Shown here: piece by piece, positions 50,535 to 59,284 of the stretch
Layout: the number at the start of each line of letters is the position of its first letter
How positions within the stretch are numbered: the stretch's first letter is position 1
Assembly (NCBI GenBank): GCA_022839625.1
Contig: JALHJL010000022.1
Coordinates: 20,943 to 84,942 of the forward strand
DNA: 64,000 nt
Direction: 5' to 3'
Origin: Phycisphaerales bacterium
GTDB taxonomy: Bacteria > Planctomycetota > Phycisphaerae > UBA1845 > Fen-1342
Made by a program: the position numbers and the translations under genes
Notes under the pieces: model-generated
What the model saw: the letters and a program-made list of their open reading frames with translations, nothing else
What the model was told of the DNA's origin: nothing
Databases searched by the model: none

Positions 50535-50657
50535 TCACCGAGCGATGAGCTCCGGCCCGTTTTCGCTGCGAACGAAGCGCGGGCCCCGGCGTTCCGCGAA
50601 CAGCCGGCTCAGCGTGCGGATCGCCTCCTTCGCCGAGATGCTCCGGGCCACGTCCAT
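50535..50657 (-). pseudogene. IS3-family transposase fragment
   Basis: Forty codons reading VARSISAKEAIRTLSRLF and RRGPRFVRSENGPELIA match the region around the second catalytic Asp of IS3-type OrfB (usually RSDNGPEFIA). That Asp is Glu here, and no flanking transposase sequence or terminal repeat remains. It is a decayed insertion-sequence relic. Confidence 0.65.
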
Positions 50658-50912
50658 CCCAGGCCACAGACCGGCTCGCCGTGGGGACAGCCCAGGGCTG
50701 TTCGCAGCCTCTTGAAGAACAGCCACCTGCGACGATGCTCGCTCGCGATCTGGCCAAGAGCAGGTCGATCTTCTGCCGGTTCGATACGGCCATTGGTTGG
50801 GGCATGTAGGGCGAAGTGCCGATGCGTCGCGCGTGATGGAGGACAGGCCGAAGGGGCAGGCCGCGGGCGCGGTCAGGCGATCGGGTCGCGTTTCCCGCGC
50901 CTGCCAGCTATG

Positions 50913-50918
50913 TATAAT
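50913..50918 (+). promoter_or_regulatory. Possible -10 box
   Basis: TATAAT, unusual in this GC-rich background, 20 bases before ATG 50939. No good -35 (TTGACA-like) sits 17 bases upstream; GTTTCC is the best candidate. May drive the small frame and the GT39 gene. Confidence 0.3.
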
Positions 50919-50938
50919 CCGCGCTCGTTTCAGCCCAG

Positions 50939-51265
50939 ATGCCGTCCCAGAGACCCCGCATGCACACGCTGCCCGCCTGTGAAGACGCTCATTGCGGCGC
51001 CCTGTCGGATGCGCCGCCGTGCGGGACGAGCGGGCCGACGCACCTATCCGCGCGCGCCGGAACGGCGAATCCCCGCTGCGGGGCACTGCTGCGCGGGTTG
51101 GGGCGGCGGCTGCTGATTGCCGGCGCCGCGGTCGTGCTGGCCCACCTGGTCGGCATCCGCGGCGACGCCGCGCTGAGCGGCGGCCGCGCGCCTCGCGTTG
51201 ACTGTGTTTGGCATCCCACGTATAGTCCCGCCCGGGTGCCGGTGGCACCGACGCAGGCGGCTTGA
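50939..51265 (+). CDS. Small hypothetical protein
   Basis: A 108-codon frame with one possible membrane helix (LLIAGAAVVLAHLVGI, ~residues 58-73) and five cysteines in the first half. It follows a TATAAT hexamer but has no clear ribosome site and no family I recognise. It could be a small membrane protein or chance. Confidence 0.3.
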   Translation: MPSQRPRMHTLPACEDAHCGALSDAPPCGTSGPTHLSARAGTANPRCGALLRGLGRRLLIAGAAVVLAHLVGIRGDAALSGGRAPRVDCVWHPTYSPARVPVAPTQAA

Positions 51266-51342
51266 GGCAGGCTGCGCAAGCCGCAGGTTGCACGGCCGGC
51301 CGCGGGCTCTGTGGCACTCTCGCTCGTTCAGGAAGTCGACGC

Positions 51343-53418
51343 GTGAAACGGTCTGAAGCTGTCCTTCTGGTTCTGGCCGTGTTTGCCGGCCTGGCGGTCC
51401 GCCTGTACTTCTTCACGGGGATGATCGCCAGCGACGATCTAACTCATGCGCTGCACGCCGCGCACGCTTGTGGCGCCAGGAGCGAAGCGGAATTCGGCGT
51501 CGTTATGGCCCAGAGCGTGAACGGCCGTCGCATCGGGTTCAACCTTCCACTCGCGCTCAGCATCACCGCATTTGGCGTCCGCGAGTGGGCCCTGTCACTC
51601 GTCCCGCTGCTGTTCAGTCTGGGCGGCGTGCTTGTGGCGTATGGTCTGCTCGCAACGTTGGCGAACCGCCAGGCGGGGTTACTGGCCGCGTGGCTCTGGG
51701 CCTGTCTCCCGATTGACGTCTATCAGGCGACGATCTGGCTCCAGGACAACGTCTTCGCGACGGTCCTGGCGCTCTTCTGGTGGGGAATGGCGGCGTCTGA
51801 GCGTGCGGCGCGGCGGAAGTGGGTCTACGCGCTGCTGGCCGGAATGGCGTTGGGGTACCTCGAGTACGTCAAGGAAATCGCGTACCTGTGCCTGGCTCCG
51901 CTGGCGATCTGGGCCGTCTATTCGAGTTGGAAGCACAAGTGCATTGACTGGCGAATCCTGTTTGTCGTCGTCGGTTTCGTGGTAGTGCAGGTTCTGGCAG
52001 GTTGGTACTTCTGGTGGGAAGGAAGCGGCGCTCTGGCTTTCTGGCGTCTGACGCTGGCGCGCTACCTCTACATCTACGAACATCTCGACTTGCCACGGCC
52101 TTTCCCGACAAACCTGGGCATGGCCTGGGGCTATCTGACCGGCTCCTGGGTGTTCGGGTACGCAATCGTGGTGTTTCCGCTCCTGGCGCTGCTGGCGCTG
52201 CTCGACAGGCGTACGCCGCTGCGTTTCTTGTTCCTGCTGCTAACCGGGCTACAAGTGGTAATTGTTCTCGAAGCGCTGAAGCTGGGAAGCTGGACCCAGC
52301 GCTATATGCTGCAAGTGTCGGTTCCGTTCGTCGTGTTCTCCGTGCTGGGGGTGCGCGCCCTGCTGCGCCGACTGCCCGAGCGCTGGGACCGCCGGCTGAT
52401 GCCGGTCGCCGCTCTCGCGCTCGTTCTGGCTACGGGTCTGTCCTTGCGCAAGGAATGGCAGCAGCACGGTCGTGACCGGGCCGACGTGGTACGCCGGGCC
52501 TTTGCCTATGTCGATGCCTGCGCCGCGGACGACGAGAAGATCTACGTAGATGTCCCGCGTCGCGACGTAGTGATCCCGTACTACACGAAACCGGCCTTCG
52601 AAGTGCTTGCGGGGTGTCAGCCGTTCAAAGGGGGCTTGACGGGCATCGCGCACGCGTATGACGCGCAAGACGGCTGGGTGGTCATTACCCACTTGGAGCA
52701 GGGCCACATGCCCCTGCGCAAGGATCCGACCTATAGAGGGATCGCAGCCAACTGGCTTGAAGCGTTCAGCACCGAAGACCGGAACGGGCGTTGCTTCGCC
52801 CGGGTCTTCCGGATTTTGCCCGCGGAGCCGCCGCCGTGGCTGCGCGTGATCGCCAAGCCCGCCTACCCGGCCGATGTCCCCTACGTACCTGACCGTCTGT
52901 TCGAGCCGGTCCACTTCGACCGCGAGCCCGGTGGGTACCTCAGCAACAAATGGCACAAGGGCATCGGCGGAGCCGAGGTCACACGGGAAGGCGACGGGCT
53001 GCGCTGCGAGCTCCTGCCTGGGCCGGTCGGAGAGGATCCGCATTACGGCGGTGTGCACTTCGAGGTGAACGGAATGCGGGCCGTGCGGCTCGATCTTGAG
53101 TTGCTCGAGAGCGAGCATGTGGAGGTCTTGTACGTATACATCTACGGCAGCGAGCGCGGGCAACTCCTCCGTTACCAATGGTCGTTGCGTTCGACTCAGC
53201 GGCGGCGCGGCGTTTCCGGCTCGTTTACGCTGGTGCCGTCAAGGCCGTCGGGGTATTTTCGCGCCAGCGGCGAGATTCCACCCGAGCAGATTCGCGATGT
53301 CCACGTGTTCGTACGTTTGCAGAAAGGAAAGAGCGCGGGTCTGGTCCTGCGCCGGGCGGAGATCGTGCCCGACGCCGCGGCCAGCCAACCCATCGGCGGA
53401 AGCGCGCAGCATCCCTGA
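51343..53418 (+). CDS. GT39-type membrane glycosyltransferase with soluble C-domain
   Basis: A 691-residue protein. The first ~400 residues are a GT-C membrane part: first loop MIASDDLTHALHAAHACGAR with the acidic pair, LACLPIDVYQATIWLQDNVF-type second loop (as AWLWACLPIDVYQATIWLQD), then alternating helices. Residues ~405-690 are soluble and beta-rich, with no family known to me. They may bind the acceptor. GGAAG precedes GTG 51343. GC is lower than the main cluster, as for the fusion gene. Third GT39-type protein in the window. Confidence 0.8.
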   Translation: MKRSEAVLLVLAVFAGLAVRLYFFTGMIASDDLTHALHAAHACGARSEAEFGVVMAQSVNGRRIGFNLPLALSITAFGVREWALSLVPLLFSLGGVLVAYGLLATLANRQAGLLAAWLWACLPIDVYQATIWLQDNVFATVLALFWWGMAASERAARRKWVYALLAGMALGYLEYVKEIAYLCLAPLAIWAVYSSWKHKCIDWRILFVVVGFVVVQVLAGWYFWWEGSGALAFWRLTLARYLYIYEHLDLPRPFPTNLGMAWGYLTGSWVFGYAIVVFPLLALLALLDRRTPLRFLFLLLTGLQVVIVLEALKLGSWTQRYMLQVSVPFVVFSVLGVRALLRRLPERWDRRLMPVAALALVLATGLSLRKEWQQHGRDRADVVRRAFAYVDACAADDEKIYVDVPRRDVVIPYYTKPAFEVLAGCQPFKGGLTGIAHAYDAQDGWVVITHLEQGHMPLRKDPTYRGIAANWLEAFSTEDRNGRCFARVFRILPAEPPPWLRVIAKPAYPADVPYVPDRLFEPVHFDREPGGYLSNKWHKGIGGAEVTREGDGLRCELLPGPVGEDPHYGGVHFEVNGMRAVRLDLELLESEHVEVLYVYIYGSERGQLLRYQWSLRSTQRRRGVSGSFTLVPSRPSGYFRASGEIPPEQIRDVHVFVRLQKGKSAGLVLRRAEIVPDAAASQPIGGSAQHP

Positions 53419-53735
53419 CGAATTGGTTGCCCGACCCCGCAACGTGCCGCGGCGGCGAAGTCGCGCCGCTTGCCGCCCAGCCAGTGTGCGTGACACTGCG
53501 CTGCGCGCGGGCGCGGCGGCGGCTGCGGGGGTGGTTTGCGGCAGCCAGGTCGATCTGATGTGCGTGTTGGGATGTTCGGTCAGCGCCGTTGCGCGCAATA
53601 CTCGCACGACGGAGGTGGTGTTGCAGCTCAAGCGGGGCGCACGGGCGGAAGTGACCTTGAGCGACGCGCGCGTCGCCGAACCAGACAGCATACCTCGCTG
53701 CAGGAGCGGGGCGCGCCGCGCCACACGGTGATGTC
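53419..53735. other. 317-base gap
   Basis: No gene, repeat or control signal that I can support. Short open frames here have no start signals and no recognisable content. Confidence 0.5.
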
Positions 53736-54353
53736 ATGGCTGAGACGCACACCGGGATTCGAAGACTGCTCCGAAGCGCCGGGATCTACGACCTGTTTCA
53801 ACGGGCCATCGGCGCACACCGCTGCCGACAGCGGCTGGCTTGCGAGTTCATCCGGGCCCGTGCCGGGGACCGCGTGCTCGACATCGGCTGCGGCACGGGC
53901 GCCATCCTCGACTACCTGGGGCCGGCCGATTACTACGGATTCGACCTGAGCGGCGACTACATCGCCGCCGCTCGCCGGCGCTTCGGCCATCGAGGTACGT
54001 TCTGGGCGGAGCGCGTGACGTCAGCCAGCCTGGAACGCGTGCCACCCTGCGACATCGTGCGGGCCATCGCCATCCTGCACCACCTCGACGACGATGAGGC
54101 GCTGCAGCTCTTCGGCCTCGCCCACCAGTCACTGCGGCCCGGCGGCCGGCTGGTGACGTAAGACAACTCCTACACCGCCGATCAGTCCCGGCTGTCGCGC
54201 TGGGTCGTGTCGCGCGACCGCGGGCAGAACATCCGCCGGGAGCCGGAGTATCGGCCGCTGGCCGAGCACGTCTTCTCACGCGTGCGGACCGTTGTGTCGC
54301 ACAAGGTGCTGCGCATCCCCTACACGTCCATCTTCATGGAGTGCGAGAAGTGG
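53736..54353 (+). pseudogene. Class I methyltransferase broken by a stop
   Basis: Reads as a ~205-residue methyltransferase: VLDIGCGTGAILDYLGPADY with FDLSGDYIAAARRRFG is the SAM-binding part. A TAA at 54159-54161 interrupts it after GGRLVT. The same frame then continues with clear family sequence (RWVVSRDRGQNIRREPEYRP and LRIPYTSIFMECEKW). After that the frame has no stop of its own before running antisense into the next gene. Thus one nonsense change and probably loss of the native 3' end. A 141-residue truncated product could still be made. Confidence 0.75.
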
Positions 54354-55254
54354 CCCCCTGCCGGCCGGTCTTGGCGGCCACGACGAAGAGTGAGCCGCCC
54401 CGGGGGAAGCGCACGCCGGCCTGAATCAAGGCTCGCTCCCCGGCCAGCGCGGCCCCAAGCAGCGTGTTCGCCAGCGCCCCCATCCGCAACTCGTCGACGG
54501 CGTCGTACCCCGCGGTCAGGCGCCGATTCCGCAGGCGCGACAGCAGCATCAGCGGGAGCAACACCGCGTTGAACGAACCGACGCGCAGCGGCGTGAATCC
54601 TGCTCCGCGCACCTTGGACAGGAGCTCCCGGCGCGCGTAGCGGCGTTTGTGCCGCGCGTACTCATCGAACGCGCTCCAGAGGACACGGTGCTGCGGCACG
54701 GTCAGCAGGATGCCGCCGCCGTCGCGAACTGCCCGATGCATCTGCCGCAGCACGGCCTCGTCATCCTCGATGTGCTCCAGGACATCGAAGGCCCCGACGA
54801 CGTCGAACTCATCGACATACGGGATATTCCGGGCGTCCATCTGGAACAAGGCCGCGCCAGGCAACCGCGCCTGGGCGAACGCCAGGCCCTCCGTGCAAAT
54901 CTCGCTGCCCGAGAACCGCAGGACGGGAAACTCCCGGCGGAGATTGCTGAGCACAAAGCCGGTGCCGCAGCCGATCTCCAGGAATGACTCCGCCCGCGGA
55001 AAGTAGCGGCGCAACGCCCACGCCAGCAGCCGATTGCGCGCCCGAAACCAGAAATTGCGGGCTTCGACCTCGGCCAGCCCGGCGAAGGCCGTCGGGTTGA
55101 AGCCGTCATTCTGCCCCGCCAGCGCTGGCGCAAACGCGAGGAAACCGTCCCGCTGCACTGGGGCGTACCCACAACTGGGGCAGGTCCAGTCCGGGCTGGA
55201 AAACGTCTCGCCGCATTGGATGCACAGTTTCAGGCAGCCTCTCCAACGGCGCAC
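54334..55254 (-). CDS. Class I SAM methyltransferase with zinc ribbon
   Basis: A 306-residue methyltransferase. Two CxxC pairs (LCIQCGETF and WTCPSCGYAP) form an N-terminal ribbon. Motif I is FLEIGCGTGFVLSNLRREFP near residue 91, and VVGAFDVLEHIEDDEAVLRQ with GGGILLTVPQHRVLWSAFDE are typical of the Methyltransf_11/12 group near glycan clusters. The C-terminus has two hydrophobic segments. GTG 55254 chosen. It runs tail to tail into the broken methyltransferase. Substrate unknown. Confidence 0.82.
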   Translation of the reverse strand: MRRWRGCLKLCIQCGETFSSPDWTCPSCGYAPVQRDGFLAFAPALAGQNDGFNPTAFAGLAEVEARNFWFRARNRLLAWALRRYFPRAESFLEIGCGTGFVLSNLRREFPVLRFSGSEICTEGLAFAQARLPGAALFQMDARNIPYVDEFDVVGAFDVLEHIEDDEAVLRQMHRAVRDGGGILLTVPQHRVLWSAFDEYARHKRRYARRELLSKVRGAGFTPLRVGSFNAVLLPLMLLSRLRNRRLTAGYDAVDELRMGALANTLLGAALAGERALIQAGVRFPRGGSLFVVAAKTGRQGATSRTP

Positions 55255-55417
55255 TGCAGTGCTGGAGCGCGAATTGTAGCCACAGCCCGGACGGCAGCTA
55301 CCTCACCGCGCACCACCGTCCTGACCGGCGGGCTGGAGCGCCCGGCTTGACAGCCGCGCGACCGCGTCGGTGTAATCTGGGTGGCGCCGGGTGTACGCGG
55401 TGCCAAGCGAGAATGCA

Positions 55418-56455
55418 ATGACCCCCGCTGATTGGAATGCACGGTTGGAGCGCATCGCGCGCGCGGAAACTGCCGTGCGCCAGACACTATCCGTCGTCAT
55501 CCCGGCGTACAACAGCGAAGCCTCGCTTGAACCGCTGGTCGAGCGCCTGCTGCCGGTGCTCCGTGAACAGGCCGACGAGTTCGAGATCATCTTCGTGAAC
55601 GACGGGAGCCGCGACGGCACCTGGGCGCGGATCGAGGCCTTGGCCGCCGCACATCCGGAGATCGTCGGCATTAATCTGATGCGCAACTACGGCCAGCACG
55701 GCGCCCTGCTGTGCGGTATCCGCCACGCCCGCTACGAAGTCATCGTCACGATGGACGATGATTTGCAGCACCCGCCGGAAGAGATCCCGAAGCTGCTGGC
55801 GCGTCTGTCCGAGGGCTACGACGTCGTCTACGGCACGCCGCTGGTGGGACCGCACGGGTTGCTGCGCGGCCTGGCCTCGAAGATCACCAAGCTCGCGCTG
55901 CAGGGCGCGATGGGGGCTGAGACGGCGCGCAACGTCAGCGCGTTCCGCGTCTTTCGGCTGCCGCTGCGGGCCGCGTTCGCCAGCTACCAGAGTTCGTTCG
56001 TATCGATCGACGTCCTGCTGACCTGGGCCACGACGCGTTTGTCCGCCGTCCGCGTCCGGCATGACCCGCGCACCCTGGGTGCGTCCAATTACACGCTGCG
56101 CAGCCTGGTGCGTCACGCCCTTAACATGATGACCGGCTTCAGCACGCTGCCGCTGCAGGTCGCGAGCATTCTGGGGTTCACGCTGACGTTGTTCGGGCTG
56201 GTAGTGTTGGTCTATGTCGTCGGTCGGTACCTCATACAGGGCGGCACCGTGCCCGGGTTCCCGTTCCTCGCGTCCATCGTCGCCGTCTTCTCGGGCGCGC
56301 AGCTCTTCTGCCTCGGCATCATCGGCGAGTACCTGGCCCGCATGCACTTCCGCATGATGGACCGGCCGCCCTACGTCGTGCGCGGCCGGTCCGGCAGTGC
56401 GACCCGCCGGCCGCGGGAGTCCCACCCGCATGTCACAGAAGCTCAGTCTCGCTGA
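55418..56455 (+). CDS. GT2 polyprenyl-phosphate sugar transferase (ArnC/DPM1-like)
   Basis: A 345-residue GT-A enzyme: LSVVIPAYNSEASLEPLVER, EIIFVNDGSRDGTWARIEAL and the metal site TMDDDLQHPPEEIPKLLARL, followed by two C-terminal membrane helices (~245-315). It loads a sugar onto a polyprenyl phosphate and is well placed to use the dTDP-sugar from the wecE/rfbAB genes downstream. ATG 55418 is preferred; GTG 55391 is nine codons upstream in frame. Overlaps the next gene by 26 bases. Confidence 0.9.
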   Translation: MTPADWNARLERIARAETAVRQTLSVVIPAYNSEASLEPLVERLLPVLREQADEFEIIFVNDGSRDGTWARIEALAAAHPEIVGINLMRNYGQHGALLCGIRHARYEVIVTMDDDLQHPPEEIPKLLARLSEGYDVVYGTPLVGPHGLLRGLASKITKLALQGAMGAETARNVSAFRVFRLPLRAAFASYQSSFVSIDVLLTWATTRLSAVRVRHDPRTLGASNYTLRSLVRHALNMMTGFSTLPLQVASILGFTLTLFGLVVLVYVVGRYLIQGGTVPGFPFLASIVAVFSGAQLFCLGIIGEYLARMHFRMMDRPPYVVRGRSGSATRRPRESHPHVTEAQSR

Positions 56456-57224
56456 GATCCGCAACTACTGGCACGAACAGGCCGTCCAGCACGGCCAGTC
56501 ACCGGCCGCATCGTGGTCCGACGTCCACGCCATCGAGTTGGAAATCCGCGAGTTGGCCGGCCGCCTGGCCGACGGCGACCGCGTCCTCGACGTGGGATGC
56601 GCCAACGGCTATTCCACGGTCCAGCTCGCGGCCCAGCGGCGGATCGATATCCGCGGCCTGGACTACATTCCAGAAATGATTGCGCAAGCCAAGCGGCGCC
56701 TCGCCGACCTGCCGGGGAATCTCCTCGGACGCGTGACCTTCGACGTGGGCGACATCACCGCGCTGAACGAGCCGGCGGCGGCCTACGACAAGGTCGTCGT
56801 CATCCGTGTCCTGATCAACCTGCGCAACTGGGACCTGCAGCTCAAGGGCCTGCGCGAGTGCGCGCGGGTGCTGAAGCAGGGCGGCCTGCTGCTGCTCTCC
56901 GAGGCTACGCTGCAGGGCTGGCGCAAGCTGAACGCCTTCCGCGCCGAATGGGGCCTCGACGCCATCCCGATGCCCGGATTTAACGAGTATCTCGACGAAG
57001 AGCGCGTCACGCACGCCGTGCCGGAGCTCGAGTCGCTGGAAATCTGCAATTTCGCGAGCACGTACTTCGTCGGGACCCGCGTGCTCAAGCCGCTGTTGAA
57101 CCAGGCGCTGGGCCAACGGGGCGACGCGGCCAACCCGCTGATGGAGTGGAATCGCTTCTGGGCGCTGCTGCCGCCCGCCGGCGATTACGGCACCCAGAAG
57201 CTGTTCGTGTTCCGCAAACGCTGA
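56430..57224 (+). CDS. Class I SAM methyltransferase
   Basis: A 264-residue methyltransferase. RVLDVGCANGYSTVQLAAQR is motif I near residue 51, VTFDVGDITALNEPAAAYDK motif II region. It lies inside a GT2-MTase-wecE string with a 26-base overlap upstream and 15 bases to wecE, so it probably acts on the same sugar, for example on the 4-amino group or the lipid-linked product. ATG 56430 follows GGGAG at ten bases. Confidence 0.85.
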   Translation: MSQKLSLAEIRNYWHEQAVQHGQSPAASWSDVHAIELEIRELAGRLADGDRVLDVGCANGYSTVQLAAQRRIDIRGLDYIPEMIAQAKRRLADLPGNLLGRVTFDVGDITALNEPAAAYDKVVVIRVLINLRNWDLQLKGLRECARVLKQGGLLLLSEATLQGWRKLNAFRAEWGLDAIPMPGFNEYLDEERVTHAVPELESLEICNFASTYFVGTRVLKPLLNQALGQRGDAANPLMEWNRFWALLPPAGDYGTQKLFVFRKR

Positions 57225-57239
57225 GGCCAGGCAGTACTC

Positions 57240-58379
57240 ATGTCGGCTGAACTAACGGCAATCCCCTTCAACCGGCCGGTGCCCACGGGCCGCGAGCTGG
57301 AGTACATCCAGCAGTGCCTGCACGGCGCGCACCTCTCGGGCGACGGGCCCTTCACGCGGAAGTGCCAGGAACTGCTCGAACAGACCGTCGGGGCGCGCAA
57401 GGTACTCCTGACGACCTCGTGTACGCACGCGCTCGAAATGGCCGCACTACTGCTCGACCTGGGCCCCGAGGACGAATTCATCGTCCCGTCGTTCACCTTT
57501 GTTTCCACGGCCAACGCGTTCGCCCTGCGCGGCGCCCGGCCGGTGTTCGTCGACATCCGTCCCGACACGCTGAATCTGGATGAGCGGCTCCTGGAAGCCG
57601 CGCTCACGCCGCGCACCAGGGCCATCGTCCCCGTGCACTACGCGGGGGTCGCCTGCGCCATGGACCGGATCATGGAGATCAGCCGGTCACGGCGTATTCC
57701 GGTCGTGGAAGACAACGCCCACGCGCTCTTCGGCAAGTTTCGCGGCCGATACCTCGGGACGTTCGGCGCGGTCGCGACGCAGAGCTTCCATGAAACGAAG
57801 AACATCTCCTGCGGGGAGGGCGGGGCGCTGCTGATCAACGATCCGAGCCTGGTCGAGCGCGCCGAGATCATCCGCGAGAAGGGCACCAATCGCAGCCGCT
57901 TCTTCCGCGGCCAGGTCGATAAGTACACCTGGGTCGATCTCGGCTCCAGCTACCTCCCGTCCGACCTGCTGGCCGCGTTTCTCTTCGCGCAACTGGAGCA
58001 ACGGGAGGAAATTCAAACGCGCCGCCGTCGGATTTGGGACCGCTACCAGGCCGAACTGTGCGACTGGGCCGCCGCCCGCGGCGTGCGTCTGCCGACCGTC
58101 CCGGACGGTTGCGAACAAGCATACCACATGTTCTACCTGCTGCTGCCCGATCTCGAACGGCGGCAGGCTCTGATCCAGGGCCTCCGCCAGCGCGGCATCC
58201 ACGCGGTCTTCCACTACCAGCCGCTGCACCTGTCCGAGATGGGACAGCGCTATGGCGGACGGGTCGGCGATTGTCCGGTCACCGAACGCGTGGCCGACCA
58301 GCTTGTCCGCCTGCCTTTCTTCAACGACATGACCGCCGAGCAGCAGGCCCGCGTGATTGCGGCCGTGCGTGCGAGCTGA
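57240..58379 (+). CDS. wecE: dTDP-4-amino-4,6-dideoxygalactose transaminase
   Basis: A 379-residue DegT-family enzyme with very close agreement to WecE/RffA: IPFNRPVPTGRELEYIQQCL, SGDGPFTRKCQELLEQ, FVSTANAFALRGARPVFVDI, IVPVHYAGVACAMDRIMEIS, Lys187 in SFHETKNISCGEGG, and EIIREKGTNRSRFFRGQVDK with YTWVDLGSSYLPSDLLAAFL. It converts dTDP-4-keto-6-deoxyglucose, made by the adjacent rfbA and rfbB products, to dTDP-Fuc4N. The cluster's Fuc4N-type sugar supply is therefore complete here. Confidence 0.93.
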   Translation: MSAELTAIPFNRPVPTGRELEYIQQCLHGAHLSGDGPFTRKCQELLEQTVGARKVLLTTSCTHALEMAALLLDLGPEDEFIVPSFTFVSTANAFALRGARPVFVDIRPDTLNLDERLLEAALTPRTRAIVPVHYAGVACAMDRIMEISRSRRIPVVEDNAHALFGKFRGRYLGTFGAVATQSFHETKNISCGEGGALLINDPSLVERAEIIREKGTNRSRFFRGQVDKYTWVDLGSSYLPSDLLAAFLFAQLEQREEIQTRRRRIWDRYQAELCDWAAARGVRLPTVPDGCEQAYHMFYLLLPDLERRQALIQGLRQRGIHAVFHYQPLHLSEMGQRYGGRVGDCPVTERVADQLVRLPFFNDMTAEQQARVIAAVRAS

Positions 58380-58390
58380 GCAAGCGCAGG

Positions 58391-59278
58391 CTACGCGGGG
58401 GGTTGGGTGCGCTCCGCCGATCCGATCAGTCGGCGCAGGTAGGTGGCGTAACTGCCCGGCAGGGCTTCGACCGACGCCATCAACTGCTCGGCGTCGATGA
58501 ACCCCATCCGAAACGCGATCTCCTCCGGACAGGCGATCATCAGCCCCTGCCGCTGCTCGACCGCTTGCACGAAGTTGGAGGCTTGCAGCAGTGATTCGTG
58601 CGTCCCGGCGTCCAGCCACGCCGTGCCGCGCCCGAGCACTTCAACGCGCAGCTCGTCATGCTCCAGGTACACGCGGTTCAGATCGGTGATCTCCAACTCC
58701 CCGCGTGTCGAGGGCTTCAGCGCGTCGGCGATCTGGCAGACCTTGTGATCGTAGAAGTACATTCCGGGAATGGCGTAATTGCTGCGCGGATTGGCCGGCT
58801 TCTCCTCCAGGCTTACCACCCGTCGCGCCGCGTCGAACTCGACCACGCCATAACGCTCCGGATCGTGGACTTCGTACGCAAAGATCACCGCCCCCTCTTC
58901 GAGCGCGGCAGCGCGGCGCACCTTTTCCTGGAGGCTGGTCCCGTAGAACACGTTGTCACCCAGCACCAGCGCCACCGGCTGCCGGTTCACGAAATCGCGC
59001 CCGACGCGGAAGGCGTCCGCCAGCCCGCGGGGTTGGGCCTGCTCCGCGTACGCCAAGCGCAGGCCCCACTGGCGGCCGTCACCCAGGGCACGCTGATAAG
59101 CTGGCAAGTCCTCCGGCGTGCTGATCACCAGAATCTCGCGGATGCCGGCCAGCATCAGCACCGACAGCGGGTAGAAGATCATCGGCTTGTTGTAGACCGG
59201 GAGAAGCTGCTTGCTGACGCCCCGCGTCAACGGGTACAGGCGCGTTCCGCGGCCGCCGGCCAGAATGATGCCCTTCAT
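58391..59278 (-). CDS. rfbA: Glucose-1-phosphate thymidylyltransferase
   Basis: A 295-residue RmlA. GIILAGGRGTRLYPLTRGVS with KQLLPVYNKPMIFYPLSVLM is the nucleotide and sugar-phosphate site, VLGDNVFYG the catalytic Asp region, and GTAWLDAGTHESLLQASNFV the family end. It makes dTDP-glucose, the substrate of the rfbB product six bases upstream in the same operon. It converges on wecE with 11 bases between stops. Confidence 0.95.
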   Translation of the reverse strand: MKGIILAGGRGTRLYPLTRGVSKQLLPVYNKPMIFYPLSVLMLAGIREILVISTPEDLPAYQRALGDGRQWGLRLAYAEQAQPRGLADAFRVGRDFVNRQPVALVLGDNVFYGTSLQEKVRRAAALEEGAVIFAYEVHDPERYGVVEFDAARRVVSLEEKPANPRSNYAIPGMYFYDHKVCQIADALKPSTRGELEITDLNRVYLEHDELRVEVLGRGTAWLDAGTHESLLQASNFVQAVEQRQGLMIACPEEIAFRMGFIDAEQLMASVEALPGSYATYLRRLIGSAERTQPPA

Positions 59279-59284
59279 GATCTC

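Larger units (their letters stand above)
50342..51342. other. 1-kb low-coding region with IS scrap
   Basis: Separates the fusion gene from the next GT39 gene. It holds a 40-codon IS3-type transposase remnant (50535-50657), a TATAAT hexamer (50913-50918) and a weak 108-codon frame (50939-51265). The remainder shows no recognisable gene. Confidence 0.6.

Noticed and set aside
53536..53949. Open frame across the gap before the broken methyltransferase
   Set aside because: It overlaps the SAM-binding region in another frame and lacks a start signal or known content.
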